Assembly: GCA_947628445.1 (NCBI GenBank)
Contig: CANQZX010000030.1
Span: 1 to 12,653, forward strand
DNA: 12,653 nt
Direction of reading: 5' to 3'
Source: an uncultured Bacilli bacterium
GTDB lineage: Bacteria > Bacillota_I > Bacilli_A > RF39 > UBA660
Shown here: in pieces, positions 5,750-12,653 of the stretch
Layout of the letters: each line of letters opens with the position of its first letter
Position numbering within the stretch: position 1 is the first letter of the stretch
Notes under the pieces: generated by a model
What the model was told of the DNA's origin: nothing
Database searches by the model: none
Seen by the model: only the letters and a program-made list of their open reading frames with translations
Made by a program: the position numbers and the translations under genes

Positions 5750-8104
5750 GTGAACAATAATATCTTTCAAGGTAAAAACTTTCGGATTACGGTTTTAAGT
5801 GAAAGATTAGTCCGGTTAGAATACAGTTTAGATGGTAAATTTAACGATTTACCAACTTTGCTTGTCAAAAATCGCCAATTTCCGTTTGCTCCTTTTAAAG
5901 TCCAACAAGATAGTAAATATTTAGTTATTACCACCAAATACTTTGTGTTGCAATATATGAAAGATAAACCCTTCGTAGGTCCTAAATATGCACCCGATAC
6001 GAATTTAAAGATTCAACTATTAAATACGGATAAAACTTGGTATTATGGTCATCCCGAAGCCCGGAATTTTAAAGCCGACAGCATTAGTTTAGATAATTTT
6101 GCCGGTAAAACGGAATTATATAATGGTTTGTATTCGACTGATGGTTTTGCTACATTAGATGATTCAACCAATTTAATTTTAAATGATTATGGTTTTTTAA
6201 CCCCAGAGACAAAGAAAAAAATCGATATTTATGTCTTTATGTATAAAAGAGATTTTGGGCTTTGTTTAAAAGATTATTTTACTTTAACGGGTTTTCCACC
6301 TTTAATCCCGCGGTATGCTTTAGGTATCTGGTGGAATCGGGAACGAATCTACAGCGCTGATAATTTAATTACGATGTTAAACCTTTTTAAAAGATATCAA
6401 ATTCCGCTTTCGGTGATGTTATTAAGTGAGTTTTGGCATATAAAAGATAAAAATGATTATAACTTGCATCATACGGGCTTTAGTTTTAATCGGGATTTAT
6501 TTCCGATGCCCAAAGATTTTATTGCCCGGCTCCAAGAAAATGATGTCCATTTAGGTTTAAGTATTGATCCCAGTGAAGGCGTTCGCCGCGAAGAAGAAAG
6601 TTATAGTTTCTTTGAACAAGAGTTTAATGCCCAAAATAAAGAAACAGTACCCTTTAATATTTTTAATCCTTCCTTTGTTAAACTTTATTTACAACATTTA
6701 ATTAGTCCTTTAATTAATATGGGGATTGATGTTTTTTGGCTAGATTACAAAAAAGATTTAGAATCTTTACAAGCCCTAAATTATTATCAAAAACAAAATT
6801 ATCAAGCGTATCCTCAAAAAAGGGCCTTGGTTTTAACGCGGAATCCTTTGGTGGCACCACATAATTATCCCGTTCTTTATTCGGGCCAAACGATTGTTAG
6901 TTGGGACACCTTAAAATATTTACCATTTTATAATGCTTTAGCAAGTAACAAAGGGCTTACCTGGTGGAGCCATGATGTCGGGGGCTTTAAAGGCGGTATG
7001 GAAGATGGTGAACTTTATTTGCGGTATGTCCAATTTGCTACTTTTAGCCCAATTTTCCGTTTTAGTGCCGCCCGCGGTAATTATTATAAAAGAGAGCCCT
7101 GGTTATGGGATATTAAAACCTTCACGGTAGCACGGGAATATTGTTGGTTACGGCAACGGTTAATTCCTTATCTTTATACTGAGGCCTATCATTATACCAA
7201 AAATGGGATGCCATTAATTCAACCGCTTTATTATACTTATCCGGAGGTTTACGATGAGCCCTTATATAATAATGAATATTATTTTGGTCGGGAACTATTT
7301 ATTGCCCCGATTACGAAACCAATGAATCCCTTAATTAATCGGTCGATCCATCGAGTTTATTTACCTCAAGGGGTATGGTATGACTTTAAAACCGGGAAAA
7401 AGTTTATTGGTAACAAGCGTTATGTGGTTTTCTATAATGAAGAAAATTATCCAATTTTTGCGAAAAGTGGGGCAATTATTCCTTTAGCCAATTTAACAAG
7501 TAATAAAAATGATACGCGTAATCCGGAAGAATTAGAAATAAATGTCTTCCCGGGAGATAATAATATTTATAAATTATACGAAGATGATGGAATTACGAAT
7601 AACTACCAAAAAGGGGATTATGTCATTACGGCGATTGACTATAACTATTTAAAAAATAATTATACTTTGATTATTCACCCTTTAGAAGGAAATGTGGCTT
7701 TATTGCCCGAGGCAAGAAGTTATAAAATCCGTTTTCGAAATACTCGTCAAGCCGATGATGTCACGATTTTTCTAAATCAAGAACAGGTAAGAGATTACGA
7801 GGCCTATGAAGATGAAAATGACTTTGTCGTGGCTATCGATAATGTTGATACCACCAAACAATTAACGATTAATTGTAAGGGCCAAGATATTGAAATTGAT
7901 GCGGTTCATATTATGAATGAAGATATTAATTCCATTATCAATGATTTATTAATTCCCACAAGTACGAAAGAACAAATTGCTAGTATTATCTTTAGTGATT
8001 TAGATATTCGGAAAAAAAGAATTAAATTAAAGAAAATTAAAAAATTAGATAAAAGATTTACGAAAATGTTTTTGAAATTGCTTGAATATGCGGCCGAAAT
8101 TTAA
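5750..8104 (+). CDS. GH31-family glycosidase with altered acid/base residue
   Basis: Glycoside hydrolase family 31 proteins are mostly retaining alpha-glucosidases or alpha-xylosidases. There is no signal peptide, so this one would act in the cytoplasm. The order is an N-terminal beta-sandwich (to about 180), the TIM barrel (about 185-500), and C-terminal beta domains with a Lys-rich tail. The nucleophile Asp is D332 in VFWLDYKKD, and WWSHDVGG (405-412) is the conserved substrate-binding region. At the acid/base position, where relatives read GGD or SGD before the conserved ...W/Y-E/D-S/T, this protein has SGQTIVSWDTL with Q380. The barrel between D332 and Q380 is also short. It may therefore be inactive, binding-only, or act on substrates with good leaving groups. 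GTG at 5750 (784 aa) is preferred because AAGGGGTGA precedes it; the GTG at 5741 lies within that site. Family firm, activity unknown. Confidence 0.88.
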   Translation: MNNNIFQGKNFRITVLSERLVRLEYSLDGKFNDLPTLLVKNRQFPFAPFKVQQDSKYLVITTKYFVLQYMKDKPFVGPKYAPDTNLKIQLLNTDKTWYYGHPEARNFKADSISLDNFAGKTELYNGLYSTDGFATLDDSTNLILNDYGFLTPETKKKIDIYVFMYKRDFGLCLKDYFTLTGFPPLIPRYALGIWWNRERIYSADNLITMLNLFKRYQIPLSVMLLSEFWHIKDKNDYNLHHTGFSFNRDLFPMPKDFIARLQENDVHLGLSIDPSEGVRREEESYSFFEQEFNAQNKETVPFNIFNPSFVKLYLQHLISPLINMGIDVFWLDYKKDLESLQALNYYQKQNYQAYPQKRALVLTRNPLVAPHNYPVLYSGQTIVSWDTLKYLPFYNALASNKGLTWWSHDVGGFKGGMEDGELYLRYVQFATFSPIFRFSAARGNYYKREPWLWDIKTFTVAREYCWLRQRLIPYLYTEAYHYTKNGMPLIQPLYYTYPEVYDEPLYNNEYYFGRELFIAPITKPMNPLINRSIHRVYLPQGVWYDFKTGKKFIGNKRYVVFYNEENYPIFAKSGAIIPLANLTSNKNDTRNPEELEINVFPGDNNIYKLYEDDGITNNYQKGDYVITAIDYNYLKNNYTLIIHPLEGNVALLPEARSYKIRFRNTRQADDVTIFLNQEQVRDYEAYEDENDFVVAIDNVDTTKQLTINCKGQDIEIDAVHIMNEDINSIINDLLIPTSTKEQIASIIFSDLDIRKKRIKLKKIKKLDKRFTKMFLKLLEYAAEI

Positions 8105-8110
8105 TATAAT
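8082..8110 (+). promoter_or_regulatory. Predicted promoter of the T-box operon
   Basis: TTGAAT (8082-8087) and a perfect TATAAT (8105-8110) lie 17 bp apart. The -35 box is inside the last codons of the glycosidase gene and the -10 box directly follows its stop. The start near 8117 matches the first paired bases of the T-box leader. Confidence 0.75.
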
Positions 8111-8116
8111 TGTAGG

Positions 8117-8301
8117 TAAGCAGATGAGGAAAGAGTAGTAAAATATTTACTTTTTACAAGAGAGTTCTTGGTCGGTGAAAAAGAATAAAAGAAATATTTG
8201 AACTTGCTTTTTGATGTGTTAGGGTAATTCCTTTAGCAATTTGAAAGAAAAAATTAAGGTGGTACCACGGGGAAACTCGTCCTTGAGGTAGCATCTTTTT
8301 T
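8117..8301 (+). ncRNA. T-box riboswitch, leucine specific
   Basis: This leader senses uncharged tRNA and lets transcription continue when the amino acid is short. The conserved parts are in order: GATGAGGA near 8123-8130, AGTA (8137-8140) of the specifier loop, AGAGAG (8159-8164), the distal GGTCGGTGAAA (8170-8180) closed by TTCTT/AAGAA, and the T-box AAGGTGGTACCACGG (8256-8270). The specifier side reads GAACTTG (8200-8206): CTT followed by a purine, or TTG one base later, both leucine. The antiterminator pairs AAGG (8256-8259) with CCTT (8281-8284) and ACGGG with CTCGT around a GAAA loop, leaving the 7-nt bulge TGGTACC to bind the tRNA CCA end. The alternative terminator pairs 8258-8266 with 8287-8295, followed by TTTTTT. 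Downstream are a membrane-protein gene and leuS, which agrees with the leucine reading. Confidence 0.95.
8287..8301 (+). terminator. Conditional terminator arm of the T-box
   Basis: GGTAGCATC (8287-8295) pairs with GGTGGTACC (8258-8266) at eight of nine positions and is followed by six T (8296-8301). The 5' arm is the T-box bulge itself, so tRNA binding and termination are mutually exclusive. Confidence 0.65.
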
Positions 8302-8313
8302 AGTGGAGGGTCT

Positions 8314-8703
8314 ATGGAAATAAATATTAGTATTGCCTCAGGTATTATTACCTTTATTATCGTTTTCTTAGTGGATTATTTTGCTATTTTAGTACCAAAG
8401 AATAATATTTTAAGTGGTAAAAAGAAACAGAAGAAAAATAAAAAAGAAGTAACGATGATGGAATTACAATATTTACAAAAACGCTTTGCGTTAGATTTAT
8501 TTAAAGTGGATATGGATTATGTTATTAAATGGTTTGCTTTCCTAAATGCTTTTATTATTGCTTTTACCTCAACAGTTATTATGTTAATCCCAGTTAATAT
8601 GGTCTTACAACTCCTCATTGGTTTTGTATTACTCTTGGCTTTAATATATTCGCTATATGAAATATTTGGCCGACATTTAGTAAAGAAAGGTTGGAAAAGA
8701 TAA
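8314..8703 (+). CDS. Small integral membrane protein of unknown function, 129 aa
   Basis: Three hydrophobic segments are clear: about 7-27, 73-93 and 97-117. Between the first and second lies a strongly basic loop (KKKQKKNKK, 36-44) and a charged helix, EVTMMELQYLQKRFALDLFKVD (45-66), that looks like a conserved soluble part. By the positive-inside rule that loop should face the cytoplasm, with the N-terminus outside (inference). GTGGAGGG at 8303-8310 is a strong ribosome binding site. The gene is first after the leucine T-box and its stop overlaps the leuS start (TAATG), so translation of the two is coupled. I have a vague sense of a widespread Firmicutes family, but cannot name it. Co-control with leuS suggests either a role tied to leucine status or simply positional hitch-hiking. 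Confidence 0.85.
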   Translation: MEINISIASGIITFIIVFLVDYFAILVPKNNILSGKKKQKKNKKEVTMMELQYLQKRFALDLFKVDMDYVIKWFAFLNAFIIAFTSTVIMLIPVNMVLQLLIGFVLLLALIYSLYEIFGRHLVKKGWKR

Positions 8704-11513
8704 TGGATTTTAATAAAATAGAACAAAAATGGCAAGAATATTGGACCAAAAATAAAGTTTTCACGGCACAAAATGGATCTAAAAAACCCCCTTATTATAT
8801 TTTGGTCGAGTTTCCTTATCCAAGTGGAAAGGGTTTGCATGTGGGGCATGTCCGTAGTTATACGGCCCAAGATGCTTTAGCCCGGATGAAACGGATGCAA
8901 GGGTATAATGTTTTGTATCCGATGGGTTGGGATGCTTTTGGGGCTCCCGCGGAAGAATATGCGATTAAAAATCATGTTCATCCCAAGGAAGCGGTTAAAC
9001 GCAATATTGCCACATTTAAAAAACAAATGGAAACTTTGGGCTTTTCTTTTGACTGGGATCGGGAGTTTTCGACTACGGATCCCGAATATTATAAATGGAC
9101 GCAATGGCAATTTTTACAATTCTATAAACACGGCATGGCTTATAAAGCCACGATGCCAGTCAATTGGTGTGAAAATTGTAAGACCGTTTTATCCAATGAA
9201 GATGCCGCGGGTGGTGTTTGCGAACGCTGTGGTAGTCCCGTAGTCCAAAAAGAAAAATCACAATGGATGCTACGGATGAGCGATTATGCCGAAGATTTAT
9301 TGACGGGCTTACAAGATACCAATTTTGCCGAAAAAGTAAAATTAGGGCAAATAAATTGGATTGGTAAATCAACCGGAGCCCATGTGACTTTTAAAGTAGC
9401 TGATGCTGATTATGACTTTACGGTTTTTACAACCCGATGCGATACTTTATTTGGGGCAACTTACTGCGTTTTAGCCCCCGAACATGAATTAGTTGATCAA
9501 ATTACAACCCCTGATAAAAAAGAAACGGTTGCCGCTTATAAAAAGGCCTGTGCTTTAAAAAATGAACGGGAAAGAACGGAATTAAACAAAGAAAAGACGG
9601 GCGTCTTTATTGGGGCTTACGCGATTAATCCGGTGAATAATGCAAAAATCCCGATTTATATTAGTGATTATGTGCTAGCAACTTATGGCACCGGAGCCAT
9701 TATGGCCGTTCCAGCGCATGATGAACGGGATTATGAGTTTGCCCAAAAGTTTAATATTCCAATTATTCAAGTTTTGGAAGAAGAAACCGGCGAAAAAAAG
9801 CCCAATGAAACAAAGAAAAACTCCATTGTGGCTGTTGTCTACGATGAAAAAAATGATAAATATTTAACGCTTAATTGGCATAAATTAGGCGGTCGGTTAT
9901 TTATCGGGGGTACAATTGGCGAAAACGAAACGGCTCTTGCTTGTGCCGAAAGAGAAATCCAAGAAGAAACGGGCTATGATCATTTAGAATTAGTTAGTGA
10001 ATTACCGAAAATAAACCATCATTATTATGCTTATAACAAAGATAAATACTTTAATATTGAAAGTACGGGTTTCTTATTTAAATTAAAAGATAACCATCAA
10101 GCCAAAATGTCTTTAGAAGATGATGAAAAGTTTGATATTGAATGGGTCGATAAAAAAAGAATTGAAAAAGAAGTTCAAGATGCGCTTCACTCTAAAACCT
10201 TTACTTATGCTTTAAATCCGGGAGCGATGGTTGGCGATGGTTTGCATATTAATTCCGAGTTTTTAAATGGTTTAAACAAAGAAGAAGCCATTAATAAAAT
10301 GTTAGAATGGTTAGAAAACAACCATTGTGGTAGTAAACAAGTTAATTATAAAATGCGCGATTGGATTTTTTCGCGACAAAGATTCTGGGGTGAACCAATT
10401 CCAATGGTTAACTGTCCAAAATGTGGTTGGGTTCCTTTAAACGAAAAAGATTTGCCTTTATTACTACCGGATGTGGCTGAATACGAACCAACGGATAATG
10501 GTGAAAGTCCTTTGGCTAAAATTACGGATTGGGTTAATACTACTTGCCCTAAATGTGGCGGACCGGCGAAAAGAGAAACTGATACAATGCCAAACTGGGC
10601 CGGTTCTAGTTGGTATTTCTTACGCTTTATGGATCCCCATAATTCGGATGCCTTTGCTTCCATGGAAGCCATGAAATATTGGCAAAAAGTTGATTGGTAT
10701 AATGGAGGAATGGAACATACCGCCCGGCATTTACTTTATGCGCGGTTTTGGGTCCAATTTTTATACAATATTGGTCTAGTCCCTAATAAAGAAATGATTT
10801 GGACCCGAGTTAGTCATGGTATGGTTTTGGGTTCCAACAATGAAAAAATGAGTAAGAGTAAAGGTAATGTCATTAATCCCGACGATATTGTTCAAGAATA
10901 TGGTGCCGATGTCTTACGGATTTACGAAATGTTCATGGGTGACTACGAACAAGATGCGCCTTGGAATACCGATTCTCTTCGCGGTTGCAAACGGTTTGTT
11001 GACCGAATTATTCGCCTTAAAGATAAAGTAAAAAGCGAAGAAAACATTTCGGCATCTTTAGAAAATATCATTCATAAAACCATTAAAAAGGTCGAAACTG
11101 ATTTACAAACTATGCGTTATAATACAGCAGTCTCTGCTTTAATGATTTTAACAAACGAAATGGAAAGTGCCAAAGAAATAACCAAAGGCGATTATAAAAT
11201 ATTATTAACGCTATTAAATCCTTTGGCTCCACATATTACCGAAGAATTAAATGAACAATTAGGTTATGAACCAATTTGTTTAAGTCCATGGCCAAAATAT
11301 GACGAAGCCAAAACGGTGGATGAAGAAATAACAATTGGGGTCCAAGTTAATGGTAAACTCCGGGGCGATATTACGATAACCCCAAATATGAGTAATGAAG
11401 AAATCTTAAACTTGGCGAAAAATAATGATAATGTCCAAAAATATTTAACAGATAAAGAAATTATTAAAACAATTGTTATTCCCCAAAAGATTGTTAATAT
11501 CGTAATTAAATAA
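8703..11513 (+). CDS. leuS: Leucyl-tRNA synthetase with inserted Nudix domain
   Basis: This class Ia enzyme charges tRNA-Leu in the cytoplasm and edits wrong products. HVGH is at 46-49 and KMSKS at 715-719. A zinc knuckle has C156, C159, C173 and C176; a second cysteine set, C571, C574, C615 and C618, lies in the leucine-specific part. The editing domain keeps TTRCDT (T248) and HDERDYEF (339-346, with D343 equivalent to the key editing Asp of E. coli). Bacterial LeuRS is usually about 800-860 aa; this is 936 aa. The excess is an insert at about 359-508 carrying a Nudix box, after which MVGDGLHINSEFLNGL resumes the normal sequence. ATG at 8703 overlaps the preceding stop (TAATG); the TTG at 8691 is too close to the AAAGG site to be used. 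Regulation is by the upstream leucine T-box, and a strong terminator follows. Confidence 0.97.
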   Translation: MDFNKIEQKWQEYWTKNKVFTAQNGSKKPPYYILVEFPYPSGKGLHVGHVRSYTAQDALARMKRMQGYNVLYPMGWDAFGAPAEEYAIKNHVHPKEAVKRNIATFKKQMETLGFSFDWDREFSTTDPEYYKWTQWQFLQFYKHGMAYKATMPVNWCENCKTVLSNEDAAGGVCERCGSPVVQKEKSQWMLRMSDYAEDLLTGLQDTNFAEKVKLGQINWIGKSTGAHVTFKVADADYDFTVFTTRCDTLFGATYCVLAPEHELVDQITTPDKKETVAAYKKACALKNERERTELNKEKTGVFIGAYAINPVNNAKIPIYISDYVLATYGTGAIMAVPAHDERDYEFAQKFNIPIIQVLEEETGEKKPNETKKNSIVAVVYDEKNDKYLTLNWHKLGGRLFIGGTIGENETALACAEREIQEETGYDHLELVSELPKINHHYYAYNKDKYFNIESTGFLFKLKDNHQAKMSLEDDEKFDIEWVDKKRIEKEVQDALHSKTFTYALNPGAMVGDGLHINSEFLNGLNKEEAINKMLEWLENNHCGSKQVNYKMRDWIFSRQRFWGEPIPMVNCPKCGWVPLNEKDLPLLLPDVAEYEPTDNGESPLAKITDWVNTTCPKCGGPAKRETDTMPNWAGSSWYFLRFMDPHNSDAFASMEAMKYWQKVDWYNGGMEHTARHLLYARFWVQFLYNIGLVPNKEMIWTRVSHGMVLGSNNEKMSKSKGNVINPDDIVQEYGADVLRIYEMFMGDYEQDAPWNTDSLRGCKRFVDRIIRLKDKVKSEENISASLENIIHKTIKKVETDLQTMRYNTAVSALMILTNEMESAKEITKGDYKILLTLLNPLAPHITEELNEQLGYEPICLSPWPKYDEAKTVDEEITIGVQVNGKLRGDITITPNMSNEEILNLAKNNDNVQKYLTDKEIIKTIVIPQKIVNIVIK
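9777..10226 (+). other. Nudix domain inserted in the LeuRS editing region
   Basis: Residues 359-508 of LeuRS are absent from standard LeuRS such as that of Bacillus subtilis, where the editing domain runs straight into the GDGxHxNSxFLNGL segment. Residues 403-425 match the Nudix consensus GX5EX7REUXEEXGU at every fixed position: G403, E410, R417-E418, E421-E422, G424 and Y425. The flanks, SIVAVVYDEKNDKYLTL before and ESTGFLFKLK and FDIEWVDKKRIEKE after, fit the beta strands and closing helix of a Nudix fold. Nudix enzymes cleave X-linked nucleoside diphosphates; the substrate here is unknown. Codon use matches the rest of leuS, so the insertion is not recent. Confidence 0.9.
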
Positions 11514-11517
11514 AAAT

Positions 11518-11546
11518 TACAGTCATATTAAAGACTGTATTTTTTT
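11518..11546 (+). terminator. Rho-independent terminator of the leuS operon
   Basis: TACAGTC (11518-11524), an 8-nt loop, GACTGTA (11533-11539) gives a 7-bp stem followed by seven T (11540-11546), five bases after the leuS stop. Confidence 0.9.
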
Positions 11547-11556
11547 GCAAAAAAGA

Positions 11557-11585
11557 TTGCTTCTTAACTTAATTTTTCGTATAAT
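11557..11585 (+). promoter_or_regulatory. Predicted promoter of the 284-aa gene
   Basis: TTGCTT (11557-11562) and TATAAT (11580-11585) lie 17 bp apart, directly after the leuS terminator. The start would be near 11592, leaving a leader of under 20 nt. Confidence 0.75.
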
Positions 11586-11609
11586 ACTAAGCGTTTGGAG
11601 GGGAAAATA

Positions 11610-12464
11610 ATGAAATTATATCGGTTAATGCGGATTGATTTAGCAAATCGTCCCGAGAATAAAGAGGCCTTACTAAGTGGTCGGGAAAATGAAGCCCGTA
11701 ATTTAGTTTTTAATCAATTAATGTGTCCTTCAAATTATTATTTAAATGCTTTTGATTTTAATGACCGGGGACCTAATAGTTTTGATAAAGATACGGAAAT
11801 GACTAAATACTTTTTTGTAAACTTATATGATGCTTTAAGATATGCTGAACATTTTATTAAACAATATCATTTTAACTTTGGGCTAAATTATGGCATCGTT
11901 GTCTTAGAAATTGATTTACCCGAAGAGGTAGTAAAACCTTATTTAGGTTGGGGAAGATATTTTTATAGTACTATTTTAGAATGTCGTTTACCATATCAAT
12001 TACTATACGAAAACTTAGGCCTTAATAATCCCTATTTGCAACCAACATTAGATTTTTTTAACCAACATTATCAAGAATATGAAACTGTTTGGTTAACTTT
12101 ACAAGATAAGCCAGAATACCAAAACTTTTTAGCTAATTTACCAACTTTAGATAAGGAAGCTTTGTATTCTTTAGGCAAAATTGCCTTATATCCTTATTTA
12201 TGTTTTTCGTTAAAAGAAGCCACAGTTTTAAGATTGGATGAAATCTCACCCCGATACTTTGATACCGCGGAAAAAATGGGTAATTTAATTTGGGCAAACT
12301 CGGCTGAAGCAATGTTCAAAATGGAAGATAAAATTGTTGCTCAATTACAAGAAAAAACTGATTTAGCAAATATTGCTGCCACAGCTTTACCTTTTTACGA
12401 AAAAGAAACTAAAAAATTAAAAAGAGTATTAAAACATCATGGTTTTGTTTTTAAAGAACAATAA
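11610..12464 (+). CDS. Hypothetical protein, 284 aa
   Basis: I do not recognise this protein. It has no signal peptide or membrane segment and is probably cytoplasmic. It begins MKLYRLMRIDLANRPENKEALLSGRENEARN and has a central stretch rich in aromatic residues: KYFFVNLYDALRYAEHF, then GIVVLEIDLPEEVVKPYLG (about 95-113), WGRYFYSTILECRLPYQLL. The alternation of short strands with Tyr, His and Arg gives the impression of an enzyme-like alpha/beta domain, but I see no motif that names it. The C-terminal quarter is helical, ending in a basic run (KKLKRVLKHHG). ATG at 11610 is chosen because GGAGGGG lies 6 bases upstream; the TTG at 11595 overlaps the ribosome binding site. It has its own promoter and ends before a convergent terminator. 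Codon use resembles the housekeeping genes to its left, so it is likely a resident chromosomal gene. Confidence 0.85.
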   Translation: MKLYRLMRIDLANRPENKEALLSGRENEARNLVFNQLMCPSNYYLNAFDFNDRGPNSFDKDTEMTKYFFVNLYDALRYAEHFIKQYHFNFGLNYGIVVLEIDLPEEVVKPYLGWGRYFYSTILECRLPYQLLYENLGLNNPYLQPTLDFFNQHYQEYETVWLTLQDKPEYQNFLANLPTLDKEALYSLGKIALYPYLCFSLKEATVLRLDEISPRYFDTAEKMGNLIWANSAEAMFKMEDKIVAQLQEKTDLANIAATALPFYEKETKKLKRVLKHHGFVFKEQ

Positions 12465-12540
12465 ATAATATTTTAACCACCTACACTCTGTTACCGTTAC
12501 TATTCACAGATTTTTTACATAAAAATGTCAAACCATTCTT

Positions 12541-12570
12541 AAAAGCAATGAGTTAATTCTCATTGTTTTT
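12541..12570. terminator. Bidirectional terminator between convergent genes
   Basis: CAATGAG (12546-12552), loop TTAATT, CTCATTG (12559-12565) is a perfect 7-bp stem. It is extended by a G·T pair and four A·T pairs to AAAA (12541-12544) and TTTTT (12566-12570). It can stop the 284-aa gene rightward and the partial gene leftward; the stop codon of the latter is in the loop. Confidence 0.8.
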
Positions 12571-12653
12571 ACTTGCTAAAAGTTCAGATATTGTATATGG
12601 ATTTCCTTCCATTAATCTCTTCGCTGCTTCCATTTTGTTTTTTCCATTTCGGT
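12553..12653 (-). CDS. C-terminus of a gene cut by the window edge
   Basis: On the minus strand an open frame enters from the right edge and stops at TAA (12555-12553). The visible 32 residues include MEAAKRLMEGNPYTISELLA, a helix-turn-helix-like pattern of the type found near the ends of serine recombinases and some transcription regulators. That reading is weak because only one helix pair is visible. A terminator hairpin over the stop codon supports this being a true gene end. The rest is outside the window, so no function is proposed. Confidence 0.5.
   Translation of the reverse strand, partial: RNGKNKMEAAKRLMEGNPYTISELLASKNNEN

Noticed and set aside
8517..9372. Several 70-117 codon frames across the membrane-protein gene and the start of leuS
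   Set aside because: All overlap well-supported genes in other frames and lack start signals.
9777..10226. Nudix insert as an intein or a recent assembly chimera in leuS
   Set aside because: No intein splice residues or endonuclease motifs are visible, the frame is continuous, the junctions fall between normal LeuRS segments, and codon use matches the flanks.
10346..10674. Frames of 108 (minus) and 67 (plus) codons within leuS
   Set aside because: They overlap the second cysteine-rich part of LeuRS and show no independent signals.
1..12653. CRISPR array, insertion sequence or transposase
   Set aside because: No regularly spaced repeats, no terminal inverted repeats bounding a gene and no transposase motif were seen on reading both strands.

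Overview
The window looks like chromosomal DNA from a low-GC Firmicute or Bacilli-like bacterium, probably an uncultured lineage near the Erysipelotrichales, RF39 or Izemoplasmatales. The reasons are the A+T-rich sequence, TTGNNN-17-TATAAT promoters, strong AGGAGG-type ribosome binding sites, a T-box riboswitch and Firmicutes-like protein families. The organism has a cell wall: MurE carries the DNPR signature of meso-diaminopimelate-adding enzymes. It uses the standard bacterial code, because long reading frames are intact with TGG tryptophan codons and one gene ends in TGA. So it is not a mycoplasma, despite the composition.

Left part (about 1-2300). This part is more A+T-rich, has long gaps and contains no gene I can name. 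It holds a 166-aa hypothetical protein behind a promoter that abuts a long inverted repeat. Next comes a gap of about 540 bases with a 68-nt tRNA-like element ending in CCA, which has its own promoter and a terminator-like hairpin. On the minus strand lie a 331-aa protein with one C-terminal membrane anchor and, just upstream of it, a 21-codon very basic reading frame with a strong ribosome binding site. The impression is of an accessory segment or an old integration site.

Centre (2390-5728). tsaC (tRNA t6A biosynthesis) reads rightward and converges with murE (peptidoglycan precursor synthesis). The two share a bidirectional terminator that contains the tsaC stop codon. murE diverges from trpS (tryptophanyl-tRNA synthetase), whose promoter lies in the short gap between them.

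Right part (5750-12653). Downstream of trpS and probably co-transcribed is a family GH31 glycosidase in which the usual acid/base aspartate is glutamine. Its end overlaps the promoter of a complete leucine-type T-box leader. The leader controls a small three-helix membrane protein and leuS, which overlap by one base. LeuRS carries an extra domain of about 150 residues with an intact Nudix box, inserted after the editing-site motifs. A strong terminator follows, then a 284-aa unrecognised protein with its own promoter. The window ends in the C-terminus of a minus-strand gene that converges on it over a second bidirectional hairpin.

Functionally the recognisable genes are housekeeping: tRNA charging (trpS, leuS), tRNA modification (tsaC) and wall synthesis (murE). 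The points most worth following up are the Nudix-containing LeuRS, its T-box-linked membrane partner, the GH31 with an altered active site, and the tRNA-like RNA at 989-1056.
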